Below the pieces are notes generated by a model that was given only the letters and a program-made list of their open reading frames with translations, did not search any database and was not told where the DNA came from. Shown here in pieces: positions 1 to 8,341 of a stretch of DNA of 64,000 nt. Numbering within the stretch: the first letter of the stretch is position 1; each line of letters begins with the position of its first letter. This stretch comes from Spirochaetia bacterium (GTDB lineage: Bacteria; Spirochaetota; Leptospiria; Leptospirales; Leptonemataceae): positions 21,912-85,911 of the forward strand of contig JAIOPQ010000007.1 in the NCBI GenBank assembly GCA_021413825.1, written 5' to 3'. The translations under genes and the position numbers were made by a program.

Positions 1-103
1 AATCCGCTGCACAATAATCTTATTGAGATTTCCCGGCCCTATACGCGCATGATTCTTTTTTGCAACCGAACTGGCGTACCTGGTTCGGATGCTCAGGGGA
101 CAA

Positions 104-859
104 ATGCAAGTTTTCATCTCAATTTCCTTCTGGTTATTTCTCGGGATTTCCTGTATCTCACTATTTCCGATTGCCCTGCTGATTCGTTTCTTCACTGGCC
201 TGTTTGATAGAAGGCTGACTATATTGCATCAATTCACATGCTTCTGGGCCTCGCTATATACCTGGTTCAATCCTTTCTGGAGTGTTTCAGTAGTAAATCG
301 CACACGGATCGATCCTAAGAGCACTTATATGATGGTTTCTAACCATCAGTCAATGGTCGATATTTTCGCTCTCTTCCGCACTTTCTTTCATTTCAAATGG
401 GTGAGCAAAATTGAGAACTTCAAATTTCCGTTTGTAGGATGGAACATGTACTTGAACAAGTACATTCCAATTCATCGAGGTAGCGTTAAGGGTGGTGCAG
501 AAATGATGCGTGTTTGTGAAGCCACTTTACGCAAGGGCAGCTCGTTGTTTATTTTTCCGGAGGGCACAAGGTCGCTTAACGGTGAACTGGGGATTTTCAA
601 ACGCGGTGCATTCGATCTGGCCAAACGAGCTGAAGTCCCCATTTTGCCGGTTGCATTGGACGGATCGTCGCGCGCATTGCCAAAGGGCAGTATTGTTTTG
701 AGCGGGCTTCATCGCATTCGAATTCATGTACTCGAACCCATTCCAGTTGAGAAAGTGCGCGAGCTTTCCGTGGAAGATCTGATGAAGCTGGCTCGAGAAA
801 TCATTGGCAAGGAACTGAGTTCTATGCGCAGCGCAGAACTTGCCATGGCAAATGGGTAG
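104..859 (+). CDS. PlsC-type 1-acylglycerol-3-phosphate acyltransferase
   Basis: This is a membrane-associated lysophospholipid acyltransferase, expected to move an acyl chain onto lysophosphatidic acid or a related lipid at the inner membrane. A hydrophobic N-terminus (residues 5-30) precedes the acyltransferase domain. That domain carries the catalytic NHQSMVD box (NHx4D, residues 80-86) and the glycerophosphate-binding FPEGTRS box (150-156). I chose the ATG at 104 over the in-frame ATG at 89 because AGGGGA (95-100) sits just before it. The length of 251 aa is normal for the family. A second PlsC paralogue lies at 11022-11795. Which of the two makes phosphatidic acid, and which acts on another lipid, cannot be told from sequence. 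The family call is firm and the substrate is inferred. Confidence 0.9.
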   Translation: MQVFISISFWLFLGISCISLFPIALLIRFFTGLFDRRLTILHQFTCFWASLYTWFNPFWSVSVVNRTRIDPKSTYMMVSNHQSMVDIFALFRTFFHFKWVSKIENFKFPFVGWNMYLNKYIPIHRGSVKGGAEMMRVCEATLRKGSSLFIFPEGTRSLNGELGIFKRGAFDLAKRAEVPILPVALDGSSRALPKGSIVLSGLHRIRIHVLEPIPVEKVRELSVEDLMKLAREIIGKELSSMRSAELAMANG

Positions 860-889
860 CGGACTTCTGATGGAGATGGAGATCTGATC

Positions 890-909
890 GTTGAATGCAT
901 GTATTCAAC
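890..909. terminator. Hairpin between convergent genes
   Basis: A perfect inverted repeat (7-bp arms GTTGAAT and ATTCAAC, loop of 6) lies in the gap between the convergent plsC-like gene and the secreted-protein gene. No clear T-run follows on either strand, so a bidirectional terminator is only a guess from its position. Confidence 0.3.
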
Positions 910-960
910 CTGGGACTTTGCTCAACGAACACCCCACAATACTTAAGTAAAATCCTCGGC

Positions 961-1491
961 TTACAGCGGAGCTTTATCGAGCAAGGTCATAACCTGTGAC
1001 CAGGCTTCAATAGTGGGTTCAGCACATCGATACGGTTCCAGGCTCTCAGCAGTCCAGAGCAGTTGTCCTGCAGCAGAGAATGCTCGAATCGACAGGGAAA
1101 GTTTTCCGCGCACCGGTAGATCATCGCTCGTCTCCCCGCAAAACGTAGCCGTTAGGTCACCGCTTGGAAACGCGTAATCGATAAGTTTGATTTCAGTCAC
1201 ATAGACCATGTCGGCCTCTGCACTCTCTGCCATCGCCTTGATAGCCCCTGCGTCGGGTGCTGTTTGGTACGACTGACTTTGCGGAAGGCTATTCACACGA
1301 GTCCCTCTTGATTCCAGAATCGAACGCATGCCTCGCTCAATATTCAGTCCGATGCCGGATCCAGTCACAGCACCGTTTGCTGAGATGCGGCTAACTTTAA
1401 CAGGCGCAATGACGACGGACTTTTGAGGCACTCCGGCTGCCAGGTTTACGGAGGTGAGCAGACAAAACAGAAGTATCAAACGCACTTTCAT
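961..1491 (-). CDS. Secreted hypothetical protein, possibly CsgG/TolB-N-like fold
   Basis: The product is not a recognised family. It begins with a clear signal peptide (about residues 1-20, charged start, LILLFCLL core), so it should be exported to the periplasm or outer membrane. The mature part starts with a VVIAPV strand. A helix-like stretch follows (GIGLNIERGMRSILESRG), then AESAEADMVYVTEI. This order resembles the small alpha/beta domains of CsgG, TolB-N or FlgO-type outer-membrane proteins, though this is only a fold impression. I used ATG 1491, because the longer frame needs a TTG at 1500 that adds three residues before a normal signal peptide. It is divergent from motB; the two start codons are 108 bases apart. 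Confidence 0.6.
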   Translation of the reverse strand: MKVRLILLFCLLTSVNLAAGVPQKSVVIAPVKVSRISANGAVTGSGIGLNIERGMRSILESRGTRVNSLPQSQSYQTAPDAGAIKAMAESAEADMVYVTEIKLIDYAFPSGDLTATFCGETSDDLPVRGKLSLSIRAFSAAGQLLWTAESLEPYRCAEPTIEAWSQVMTLLDKAPL

Positions 1492-1559
1492 ATAACACAA
1501 ACAGTCGGCTTTTTTGCATGTTTCTTTACGGCTCCGGGCATAATTCGTGCCGATTCAAT

Positions 1560-1588
1560 TTGACAGGATAGAAGATATGGCTTAAATA
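1560..1588 (+). promoter_or_regulatory. Sigma-70-type promoter before motB
   Basis: A perfect TTGACA (1560-1565) is followed after 16 bases by TTAAAT (1582-1587), a 4/6 match to TATAAT. Predicted transcription would start near 1594-1595, only about 5-6 bases before the motB ATG. No Shine-Dalgarno sequence is visible before that ATG, so the message may be close to leaderless. The prediction is by eye only. Confidence 0.45.
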
Positions 1589-1599
1589 CGACATAATCC

Positions 1600-2340
1600 A
1601 TGGCACGTAAGAACAAGGTAGTCGAACCGCCAAAACAGAGTGGAGAGTCGGGTAGTGGACGCTGGATGCTCACGTACCTGGACATGGTAACACTCCTCTT
1701 CGGGGTGTTTGTGATTCTGTATGCCATGTCACAGGTGGATCAGAAAAAAATGCAGGCTGTTGCAGAATCCATCCGCATGGGATTCCAGGGTGGACGCACC
1801 ATGGATGAAGGGATGCTCTCTGGTGGTCGCACAATTCTAGAAGATTTGTTTCCCGAAGGCGTTCGGGCACGGCATGTTAAAGAGCGAATCACCGGACTCT
1901 TCCGTCAGGAAATTCTAACCAAGCTCATCAAGGTCACAGAAGATGAACGCGGCATTGTGGTGAGTCTAGTTGGAATGGATAATTTCAGACCGGGCTCAGC
2001 AGAACTCACAGATGAAACACAGGAGCTGCTTGAGAAGATGTCACTCCTTCTGACTGAGGTTCAATATCCAGTTCGAATTGAGGGCCATACAGACGATGAA
2101 GTTCAGGACAACAATGCAACTGCAATCTCTGCATCCGATTGGGAACTCGGAGCTAAACGATCCGTCAATGTTATACTTTTTTTAGAAACTCGCGATGTGG
2201 ATCCGCATAAGTTGAGCGCGGTTTCATTCGGAAGCACTCGCCCTGTGGATCGCGACGGAACACCTGAATCGCATGCGCTCAACCGCAGAATCGACATCAT
2301 CATTGTCACGGGCGACAAGATACGCATGAAGGAGAAGTAA
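1600..2340 (+). CDS. motB: Flagellar stator protein MotB
   Basis: MotB forms the proton channel of the flagellar motor together with MotA and anchors it to peptidoglycan. After a short cytoplasmic N-terminus there is one membrane helix (about 24-44), with the conserved proton-carrying aspartate at D28 in the segment YLDMVTLLFGVF. Residues of about 120-238 form the OmpA-like peptidoglycan-binding domain, with EGHTDD (161-166) and NRRIDI (229-234). The length of 246 aa fits the family. The gene lies before motA with a 3-base gap, the reverse of the common motA-motB order, and the motA ribosome site lies inside the motB end. In a spirochaete it would drive periplasmic flagella. The family assignment is firm. 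Confidence 0.93.
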   Translation: MARKNKVVEPPKQSGESGSGRWMLTYLDMVTLLFGVFVILYAMSQVDQKKMQAVAESIRMGFQGGRTMDEGMLSGGRTILEDLFPEGVRARHVKERITGLFRQEILTKLIKVTEDERGIVVSLVGMDNFRPGSAELTDETQELLEKMSLLLTEVQYPVRIEGHTDDEVQDNNATAISASDWELGAKRSVNVILFLETRDVDPHKLSAVSFGSTRPVDRDGTPESHALNRRIDIIIVTGDKIRMKEK

Positions 2341-2343
2341 CAA

Positions 2344-3138
2344 ATGGAATTATCTACAGTCGTTGGTCTCATAGGCGGCTTCGCGGCCGTAATTGTTACG
2401 ATGCTCCTTGAAGGAGGTCATCCGGCTTCCTTCGTCAACTTTGGTGCGTTCGCACTGATTGCTGGAGGGAGCGTGGCTGTGGTTGCTACATCCTTTAGTA
2501 TCAAAGAAGTAACTTCAATTCCAAAGTATTTCTCGAAGGCGATTTTTCCTCCACACGACAATCTCAAAGAAATGGTAGAATTGTTTGTGAATCTGTCAGA
2601 ACGTGCGCGTCGTGAAGGTCTGCTGTCACTCGAAGATGATCTTGGAAACTTCAAAGACAAAATGATGCGCACTGGAATGGAACTCGTCGTGGATGGAACG
2701 GATCCGGAGATCGTACGCGACATTCTGGAAGATTACGCCGACGCAGAAAAGGAACACGACAAGATCGCTCCGGAAGTTATGGAGACCCTGGGGGGGTTCT
2801 CGCCTACACTTGGAATTATTGGAACGGTTATGGGTCTGGTGCACGTACTCGAAGGCCTTGGCGGGGGCGGTGGAATTGAACAGCTCGGCCAGGGTATTGC
2901 TGTCGCGTTCATTGCAACATTCTATGGGATTGGTTTTGCAAACTTGATCTGGCTGCCGCTTGCAAACAAACTTAAGTTCCTGAGCCATCATGCAGTAACA
3001 CACAGAAACATCATCATCAAAGGCGTAATGTCAATTCAGAGTGGGGATCATCCGCGCGTTATCCGTGAGAAGCTCCTCTGCCAGATTTCTGATCCAGTTC
3101 TGCGTCAGGAAATTGAAGAAGCGGCACCTAAAGAGTGA
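2344..3138 (+). CDS. motA: Flagellar stator protein MotA
   Basis: MotA is the other stator subunit, an inner-membrane protein with four membrane helices and a large cytoplasmic loop that touches the rotor protein FliG. Helices are visible at about 3-23 and 32-52, and again at 155-172 and 184-207. The cytoplasmic loop contains the charged motif ARREGLLSLE (88-97), corresponding to the FliG-contacting Arg and Glu of other MotA proteins. The two functionally important prolines are P154 and P205. The length of 264 aa is typical. It is almost certainly co-translated with motB. No flagellar rod, hook or export genes lie next to the pair. Confidence 0.93.
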   Translation: MELSTVVGLIGGFAAVIVTMLLEGGHPASFVNFGAFALIAGGSVAVVATSFSIKEVTSIPKYFSKAIFPPHDNLKEMVELFVNLSERARREGLLSLEDDLGNFKDKMMRTGMELVVDGTDPEIVRDILEDYADAEKEHDKIAPEVMETLGGFSPTLGIIGTVMGLVHVLEGLGGGGGIEQLGQGIAVAFIATFYGIGFANLIWLPLANKLKFLSHHAVTHRNIIIKGVMSIQSGDHPRVIREKLLCQISDPVLRQEIEEAAPKE

Positions 3139-3184
3139 TTGCGGAAATCTTGTCCTGGTCTATCAATAGTAAGAGAGGTTTTGC

Positions 3185-3769
3185 ATGAATCCATTTGAAC
3201 ATAAAAAGTATTTTGCTAAGAAGAAGTTCTTTAAGATCTTCGGTGGTGAAGTGCGTATCTATGATGCGAACAAAGACAACCTGCTCTTCTTTGTTAAACA
3301 AAAAGCATTCAAACTAAAAGAAGATATCACTGTATTCGCAGACGAATCGCAAAATCAAGCCCTGGTCAAAATCCAGGCCCGGAGCATTCTTGATTTTGGC
3401 GCAACATATGATATTACTGATGTTCAGAGTGGGCAGAAAGTAGGAAGCATTCGTCGCAAACTTTTCAAGTCAATCCTGCGCGACGAATGGGACATACTCG
3501 ATCCATCGGATAAAGAAATTGCTAAGATCAAGGAAGACAGTCTGATCATGGCTTTGTTACGCCGGTTTTTTTCGTCCCTTATCCCACAGCATTTTTCCAT
3601 ATACATGGGAGACACTGAGGTTGCTGACATCAAGCAGACATTCAATCCATTCGTTCCACAATTCCACGTGGATTTCAGCATGGATTCCGGCCGTCTCGAT
3701 CGCAGGCTTGGAATTGGTGCGGTAATCCTACTTCAGGTTATCGAGGGCAAACAAGCCCAAATGGATTAA
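3185..3769 (+). CDS. LURP-one-related (tubby-like fold) protein
   Basis: The 194-aa product resembles LURP-one-related and scramblase-like proteins, which share a tubby C-terminal-like beta barrel around a central hydrophobic helix. The sequence gives short alternating strands: FKLKEDITVFAD, then ILDFGATYDITDVQSGQKVG, IRRKLFKSILRDEWDILD and IYMGDTEVADIKQTF. It ends with a hydrophobic helix (LGIGAVILLQVI) typical of the fold. Its biochemical role in bacteria is unknown. A good ribosome site (AGAGAGG) precedes ATG 3185. It ends one base into the following kinase gene (TAATG), so it probably starts or belongs to the 3.2-9.3 kb run. The family call is moderate; no function is claimed. Confidence 0.6.
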   Translation: MNPFEHKKYFAKKKFFKIFGGEVRIYDANKDNLLFFVKQKAFKLKEDITVFADESQNQALVKIQARSILDFGATYDITDVQSGQKVGSIRRKLFKSILRDEWDILDPSDKEIAKIKEDSLIMALLRRFFSSLIPQHFSIYMGDTEVADIKQTFNPFVPQFHVDFSMDSGRLDRRLGIGAVILLQVIEGKQAQMD

Positions 3770-4656
3770 TGCCTGACGCGGAAACGCACATCCGCGCTGG
3801 CCTTGAATCACTTCGCATTCTAGACGCCAGTGCTGCGTGCACGGCGTCAATTAGCCCTTATTCGTCCGGGCTGTTTCAAATCTATTTGATCAAACCTGTC
3901 GCCACTCAAACGCATAGCACAGATTCCAGGATTCCATCGTGCATCATTGCCAAATCTGTTCCGCTGACAATGGCAGAAGCCGAATGCGACGGACTCAGGG
4001 CCTTGCGAGATGCTGGCGCAAACACACCGGATCTTTACGGCACCTACGACACGGGCAAGGAGGCCATCATCTATCTGGAATTTTGTGATGGCACGGCGAG
4101 ACGTGCCCCTGGTCTGAAAAAACTGTACGCGGCGAAGCAGGACTACTGGGGCTACATGCGCAATAATTTCATTGGGCGACTGCCGCAGAATAACTCCAGG
4201 CACGGCTCATTTGCGGATTTCTGGTGGCTCGATCGAATAGAACCACAACTACGGTTAGCCCGCGACTCTCTCCTGCTAGATCAATCAGATCAGAAGACGG
4301 CCGAACAGATTGTTACGTCGCTTAGCCTGAAGTGGAATCTATCCGAAATAGGGCCCAGGCTGATTCATGGGGACCTGTGGAATGGAAACGTCCTTGGAGA
4401 CGAATCGGGTGAAGCAGTTCTAATCGATCCTTCGGTCAGCTTTGGGCATCCAGAACAAGATCTTGCAATGCTTGAGCTGTTCGGTTCTCCCCTTCCGGAT
4501 CGAGAGATTGATGAGATTGCAAAGCACATTGGAGTTTCACCCGGGCGCAAGGAACGCGTTCCTTTCTTTCAATTGTATCCATTACTCGTTCATGTAAATC
4601 TATTTGGACAGTCTTATGTAAGCGGAGTCCGACGAATTCTGAAAAAATATGTCTGA
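3769..4656 (+). CDS. Fructosamine-3-kinase family protein
   Basis: This is a member of the fructosamine/ketosamine kinase family, small APH-type kinases that phosphorylate sugar adducts on lysines and so start their removal. Visible signs are the family-specific FIGRLPQNN near 134-142, the catalytic loop HGDLWNGN (200-207), the metal-binding IDP (219-221) and GHPEQDLAML (226-235). The length of 295 aa is usual. It starts on the last base of the upstream stop and ends 8 bases inside prmC, so translation is probably coupled. Substrate is inferred from the family only. An unrelated aminoglycoside-type kinase role seems less likely given the GRLPQ and HGDLWNGN combination. Confidence 0.82.
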   Translation: MPDAETHIRAGLESLRILDASAACTASISPYSSGLFQIYLIKPVATQTHSTDSRIPSCIIAKSVPLTMAEAECDGLRALRDAGANTPDLYGTYDTGKEAIIYLEFCDGTARRAPGLKKLYAAKQDYWGYMRNNFIGRLPQNNSRHGSFADFWWLDRIEPQLRLARDSLLLDQSDQKTAEQIVTSLSLKWNLSEIGPRLIHGDLWNGNVLGDESGEAVLIDPSVSFGHPEQDLAMLELFGSPLPDREIDEIAKHIGVSPGRKERVPFFQLYPLLVHVNLFGQSYVSGVRRILKKYV

Positions 4657-5488
4657 TACCATTACACAGCTGCGACAACACATCATTGCAGAACTGACAA
4701 AAGCCGGTGTGAGCAATGCCGATCTAGAAACAGAAATCCTGCTACGCGAAGTCACCGGAAAAGATTCGGCGAGATTGTTGGTGGATCGTCGGGAAGTTCT
4801 GAGCGATGAAAAAAGTAAGCTTCTAAAAACTATGACAGCAAAGCGCAGTAAGCGAATTCCGCTTGCGCACGTGCTGGGTTACACGGAGTTCTATGGGCAC
4901 AAATTCATCACACGGCCTGGAGTATTGATTCCCAGAAAAGAAACGGAAATTCTGATCGAAAAAGTTCTTGGGGAAAATATTCCGATGGGGGCTACAGTCC
5001 TCGACCTTGCATGTGGGAGTGGATGTATAGGGCTAACCGTGGCTCGGGAACGTCCGGACCTAATGGTTCATTTATCAGATATATCTGAAGAGGCGCTTGC
5101 GCAGACGCGGGAAAACGCTCAGAATCTTGCAATTTCAAACGTTCAAGTTTATCAAAGCGACTGGTTTACCTCCCTTCCGGCGCAACATTACTATGCAATA
5201 CTTACGAATCCTCCCTACATCCACCAGGACGAGGCCTTGCAGATGGAGCCCGAAGTCCTGGACCACGATCCGCATATTGCATTGTTCCACAAAAACCCGC
5301 TTGAATTGTATAAACAGATTTTGAGAGAATCTCAGTGGCGACTAACCGTTCCTGGATTTATTGCCGCCGAGCTTTCGCCGTTTATTGCCAGGGATGTTCT
5401 GGCCTTCGCTGCGGGGATTTATGCGTCCGCAAGCCTGGTTCAAGATTATTCCAGACATGATCGCATCCTTTTTGCCAGAACAAAATGA
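4649..5488 (+). CDS. prmC: Peptide chain release factor N5-glutamine methyltransferase
   Basis: PrmC (HemK) methylates the glutamine of the GGQ motif in release factors RF1 and RF2, using S-adenosylmethionine. The N-terminal helical domain (about 1-75) is followed by GYTEFYG (77-83) and IPRKETE (94-100), characteristic of PrmC. Next come the SAM-binding DLACGSGCIG (119-128) and the catalytic NPPY (187-190). The length of 279 aa is typical. It overlaps the upstream kinase gene by 8 bases. prfA, its usual neighbour in many bacteria, is not present here. The assignment is firm. Confidence 0.95.
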   Translation: MSDTITQLRQHIIAELTKAGVSNADLETEILLREVTGKDSARLLVDRREVLSDEKSKLLKTMTAKRSKRIPLAHVLGYTEFYGHKFITRPGVLIPRKETEILIEKVLGENIPMGATVLDLACGSGCIGLTVARERPDLMVHLSDISEEALAQTRENAQNLAISNVQVYQSDWFTSLPAQHYYAILTNPPYIHQDEALQMEPEVLDHDPHIALFHKNPLELYKQILRESQWRLTVPGFIAAELSPFIARDVLAFAAGIYASASLVQDYSRHDRILFARTK

Positions 5489-5521
5489 TTGAGCGCCAAA
5501 ACGCACCATGAATGATCGTTC

Positions 5522-6313
5522 ATGGATCTGGGGTTAAGGGGAAAAGTCGCACTAGTCGCCGCCTCAAGTAAAGGCCTTGGCCTTGGAATAGCACGCGAAC
5601 TGGCGCGCGAAGGATGCCACGTATTCATGGGCAGTCGCGATGGTCAGGCCCTCTCGGACGCCATCCTATCGCTAAAAAAGGAAACGGGAGCAGACGTCCG
5701 CGGCGCGCAGTTTGATGCATCTGACTCGATTAGCATTTCAGCCTGGGTGGAAGATTGCGTGCGAAATTTTGGCGCAGTCGATCTGGTTTGCTTGAATGCT
5801 GGCGGACCGCCCGCTGGAAATTTCCAGGATTTTGACGATTCGAAATGGCGCGCAGCATTTGAACTAACGTTAATGAGCGCGGTTCGTATGGTTCGCTCAA
5901 GCCTTCCGCATCTGAAACGGCGCGGAGGCGGATCAATTGTAGCTGTAACATCAAGTTCCGTCAAGGAGCCCATCGATCATTTGCTTCTATCCAATGTATT
6001 TCGCAGCGGTGTTGTAGCACTCGTTAAGTCGCTTTCGCGCGAGCTAGCAGCTGACAACATTCGAGTGAACAACTTGATTCCAGGAAGAATAGACACTGAT
6101 CGCGTTCGGGCGCTCGATAAGATCAATGCAGAGAAGAGCAGTAAGCCAGTAGAAGAAGTAAAGTCTAAAAGCGAATCATCCATTCCGATGGGCCGCTACG
6201 GAACCATCGATGAATTTGGACGCGCAGCTGCATTTCTACTTTCTCCGGCGGCTTCCTACATTACCGGTGAGACTTTACAGATCGACGGCGGCCTCATCAG
6301 GACGGTCTGGTAA
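5522..6313 (+). CDS. Atypical short-chain dehydrogenase (BKR-like, non-canonical active site)
   Basis: The product is a short-chain dehydrogenase/reductase related to 3-oxoacyl-ACP reductases. The nucleotide-binding turn is AASSKGLGLGI (13-23), with LNAGG (91-95) and a catalytic-type serine stretch SSS (144-146). At the place where the YxxxK pair belongs the sequence reads SNVFRSG (157-163), so both Tyr and Lys are missing. This pattern is known in a divergent BKR-like SDR subgroup, so the protein may be real and folded but with different or lost chemistry. The C-terminal ITGETLQIDGG (247-257) is normal. It is followed without a gap by the acyltransferase-3 gene. The substrate is unknown; a role in fatty acyl or lipid modification is inferred from neighbours. 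Confidence 0.8.
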   Translation: MDLGLRGKVALVAASSKGLGLGIARELAREGCHVFMGSRDGQALSDAILSLKKETGADVRGAQFDASDSISISAWVEDCVRNFGAVDLVCLNAGGPPAGNFQDFDDSKWRAAFELTLMSAVRMVRSSLPHLKRRGGGSIVAVTSSSVKEPIDHLLLSNVFRSGVVALVKSLSRELAADNIRVNNLIPGRIDTDRVRALDKINAEKSSKPVEEVKSKSESSIPMGRYGTIDEFGRAAAFLLSPAASYITGETLQIDGGLIRTVW

Positions 6314-7372
6314 TTGTCACGGTTCGCGGGCGACCTACTGCGCGTTCTTTCTATCTGTGCGGTACTTATAATTCATGGAACTGGACGATTTGAGTCTGGC
6401 TTTGCACTAAACCATGAGTTTGCTTCACAGGAATTCTTTGCTGTAATGCTCAATCAACTGGCACGCTTTGCCGTGCCGGTATTCTTGATTCTTTCCGGGT
6501 ATGGCCTCACAAAAAAGTATCTGAAGATAGATCTACGCGAGTTCTTCCTAAGACGCGCAACCAGGATTGGAATTCCGTTTATTGCCTGGACGCTGATCTT
6601 TGCTGTGACCAATCAGATCATGTGGAATGCCGCCCTGATCTACTCACCCGGCCTTTGGGGGGCTTCGCTCCTGGACATTGCCAGTAGACTTCCGGGCTAC
6701 CTCTTTATTCAAGGAGTGGACTATCATTTCTATTTCTTTATAATCATTCTTCAATGCTATCTGGTTTTTCCACTGCTCTTCAAGCTCAATCAGACCTGGG
6801 TGTGGTTCGCTATCTTAGCATGGCATCTGCTCTGGACTTCACCTTCGCACATACTTCTGTATAAAGTGGGTGTAACGTTACCCGCTCTTCCTTCGTCATC
6901 TATTGTATTCTGGGTCTTCTATTTCTATTCAGGCATGAAATTCGCCAGAAATGAACCGGAAAGACGTTCGGGCTCCTGGGTTCTGGTTGCATTCGCTGTA
7001 GTGTTTGGTGAATTTATTTTCTGGAGCTACAGCAACCCCACCGGATCCACAGGAGATTACGATCATTTCAATCGCTGGAGCGTTACGCTCTACTCCATGT
7101 TATTCTTGGTTTCCAGACCGTTTGCCCAATTGATCGAGCAAAAACTGGGTACAAATAAATGGATACCTGCGTTGGCGGGGGTTAGTTTTACGGTGTTTAT
7201 CCTACACACCAACATACTGAGACTGCTTGAGTTTACCTGGATTTCGCGATCAGTTTTTGCGCTTCTCCTGTTGCTCCTCGTTATCAGTTTTGGTCTTTGT
7301 CTGGTCCTTGATCGGGTGGTTCCCTGGAATTCACTTCGGATCGTTCTAGGACTTCCTGAAAGGAGAGTTTGA
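6314..7372 (+). CDS. Acyltransferase 3 (OafA/YrhL-type) integral membrane protein
   Basis: This is a polytopic membrane O-acyltransferase of the family that acetylates or succinylates surface polysaccharides, lipid glycans or peptidoglycan. The start matches the family: an R/D-rich opening followed by LLRVLSICAVLIIHGTG, with the conserved His in the first helix (about residue 21). An LSGYGL motif follows at about 60-65. About ten hydrophobic segments span 352 residues. Translation appears to start at TTG 6314, directly after the SDR stop codon, because the family-conserved opening begins there. The gene ends TGATG with the next acyltransferase. Its acceptor cannot be read from sequence. Confidence 0.82.
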   Translation: MSRFAGDLLRVLSICAVLIIHGTGRFESGFALNHEFASQEFFAVMLNQLARFAVPVFLILSGYGLTKKYLKIDLREFFLRRATRIGIPFIAWTLIFAVTNQIMWNAALIYSPGLWGASLLDIASRLPGYLFIQGVDYHFYFFIIILQCYLVFPLLFKLNQTWVWFAILAWHLLWTSPSHILLYKVGVTLPALPSSSIVFWVFYFYSGMKFARNEPERRSGSWVLVAFAVVFGEFIFWSYSNPTGSTGDYDHFNRWSVTLYSMLFLVSRPFAQLIEQKLGTNKWIPALAGVSFTVFILHTNILRLLEFTWISRSVFALLLLLLVISFGLCLVLDRVVPWNSLRIVLGLPERRV

Positions 7373-8322
7373 TGCGCAAAATAAAACACATACTCGAATG
7401 GGGTTTTGTTAGATCGCTATTATTTGTATTCAGTCTTCTCCCATATGAAAAGGGCAAGGTCTGGATGGGCAATGTCATGGGCTGGATGGGATATATCCCG
7501 GCTGTAAAACTGAGACGCCGAATGATGGAAACTCTGCGGATTGCATTCCCCGAACATTCGGAGGAACGCAATCGAGAGATTGTCTTAAAGACTTTCAAGA
7601 ACGTGGGGCATCAATCGATCGAGTTTCTAACGCTTGAGAAAATGGATAAAGCCTGGGTTGATAAATATTTTGAGTTTGAGCCAACAGGCGCGGAAGCCGT
7701 GCGAAAGGCGGTGCGCGAGAAGCGTGGACAGTTATTTGTTCTAGCGCACATGGGAAACTGGGAAATGCTCAATCAACCTATGACATTGGAAACCGGGGTC
7801 CATATCAATTTGATTATTGCTCCCATGTCAAATCCGTATGGGGATAAGTTTCTGTGCAAGATTCGCAAAAGCCTTGGAACCAATTTGATCTATCCGCAGG
7901 ATGTGGGTCCAGATGTACTTAAAGCTCTGGCGCGCGGAGAGACAGCCGCGTTTGCTTCAGATCAGAATGCTGGCAGGCGCGGAATGTTCATTCCATTCCT
8001 GGGTCAAATTGCATCAACTCATACGGGCGCTGCAGTATTTTCATATCTGAGCGGCGCGGAGATTTTCTATATTACAAACCTACGGCTGCCAAACGGGAGA
8101 TTCAGAATTGAAATTTTGCCCATGGGCAGCATCGACAAGAAGCAGGTAAAAGACAAGGCGGCATGTATCCAGGAGTTCACTTTGCGGTACGTCGATATTC
8201 TTGAGAAATACATTCGCAAATATCCGGATCAGTATTTCTGGCTGCACAATCGTTTCAAAACAAAACCGCTACCGGACGATAAGATCATTCCCCGCGTTGA
8301 TTTTGATCTAGCGCCGTACTGA
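7372..8322 (+). CDS. LpxL/HtrB-family lipid acyltransferase
   Basis: This belongs to the lysophospholipid acyltransferase group that includes the late lipid A acyltransferases LpxL and LpxM. It has a membrane-associated N-terminal segment (about 10-45) and the catalytic motif HMGNWE (H126 to E131, the Hx4-5E/D motif of the family). An acceptor-binding region follows (ASDQNAGRRGMFIPFLG). The C-terminal PDQYFWLHNRFK is the family signature. ATG 7372 is preferred over the TTG one codon earlier, because AGGAG (7361-7365) is well placed for it. It overlaps the upstream stop by one base. In a Gram-negative envelope, acylation of lipid A is the most likely role, but phospholipid or glycolipid acylation remains possible. 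Confidence 0.85.
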   Translation: MRKIKHILEWGFVRSLLFVFSLLPYEKGKVWMGNVMGWMGYIPAVKLRRRMMETLRIAFPEHSEERNREIVLKTFKNVGHQSIEFLTLEKMDKAWVDKYFEFEPTGAEAVRKAVREKRGQLFVLAHMGNWEMLNQPMTLETGVHINLIIAPMSNPYGDKFLCKIRKSLGTNLIYPQDVGPDVLKALARGETAAFASDQNAGRRGMFIPFLGQIASTHTGAAVFSYLSGAEIFYITNLRLPNGRFRIEILPMGSIDKKQVKDKAACIQEFTLRYVDILEKYIRKYPDQYFWLHNRFKTKPLPDDKIIPRVDFDLAPY

Positions 8323-8341
8323 ATCTGCGCGCCTACAATCT

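Noticed and set aside
1..207. Open frame on the plus strand from the left edge to a stop at 205-207
   Set aside because: It has no start in the window, overlaps the well-supported PlsC gene by about 100 bases and its translation looks like no family. The first 88 bases are left unassigned; another frame closes at 50-52 and could be the tail of an upstream gene, but nothing supports it.
2626..3003. Minus-strand frame of 125 codons opposite motA
   Set aside because: motA has full family motifs, and the antisense frame has no independent support.
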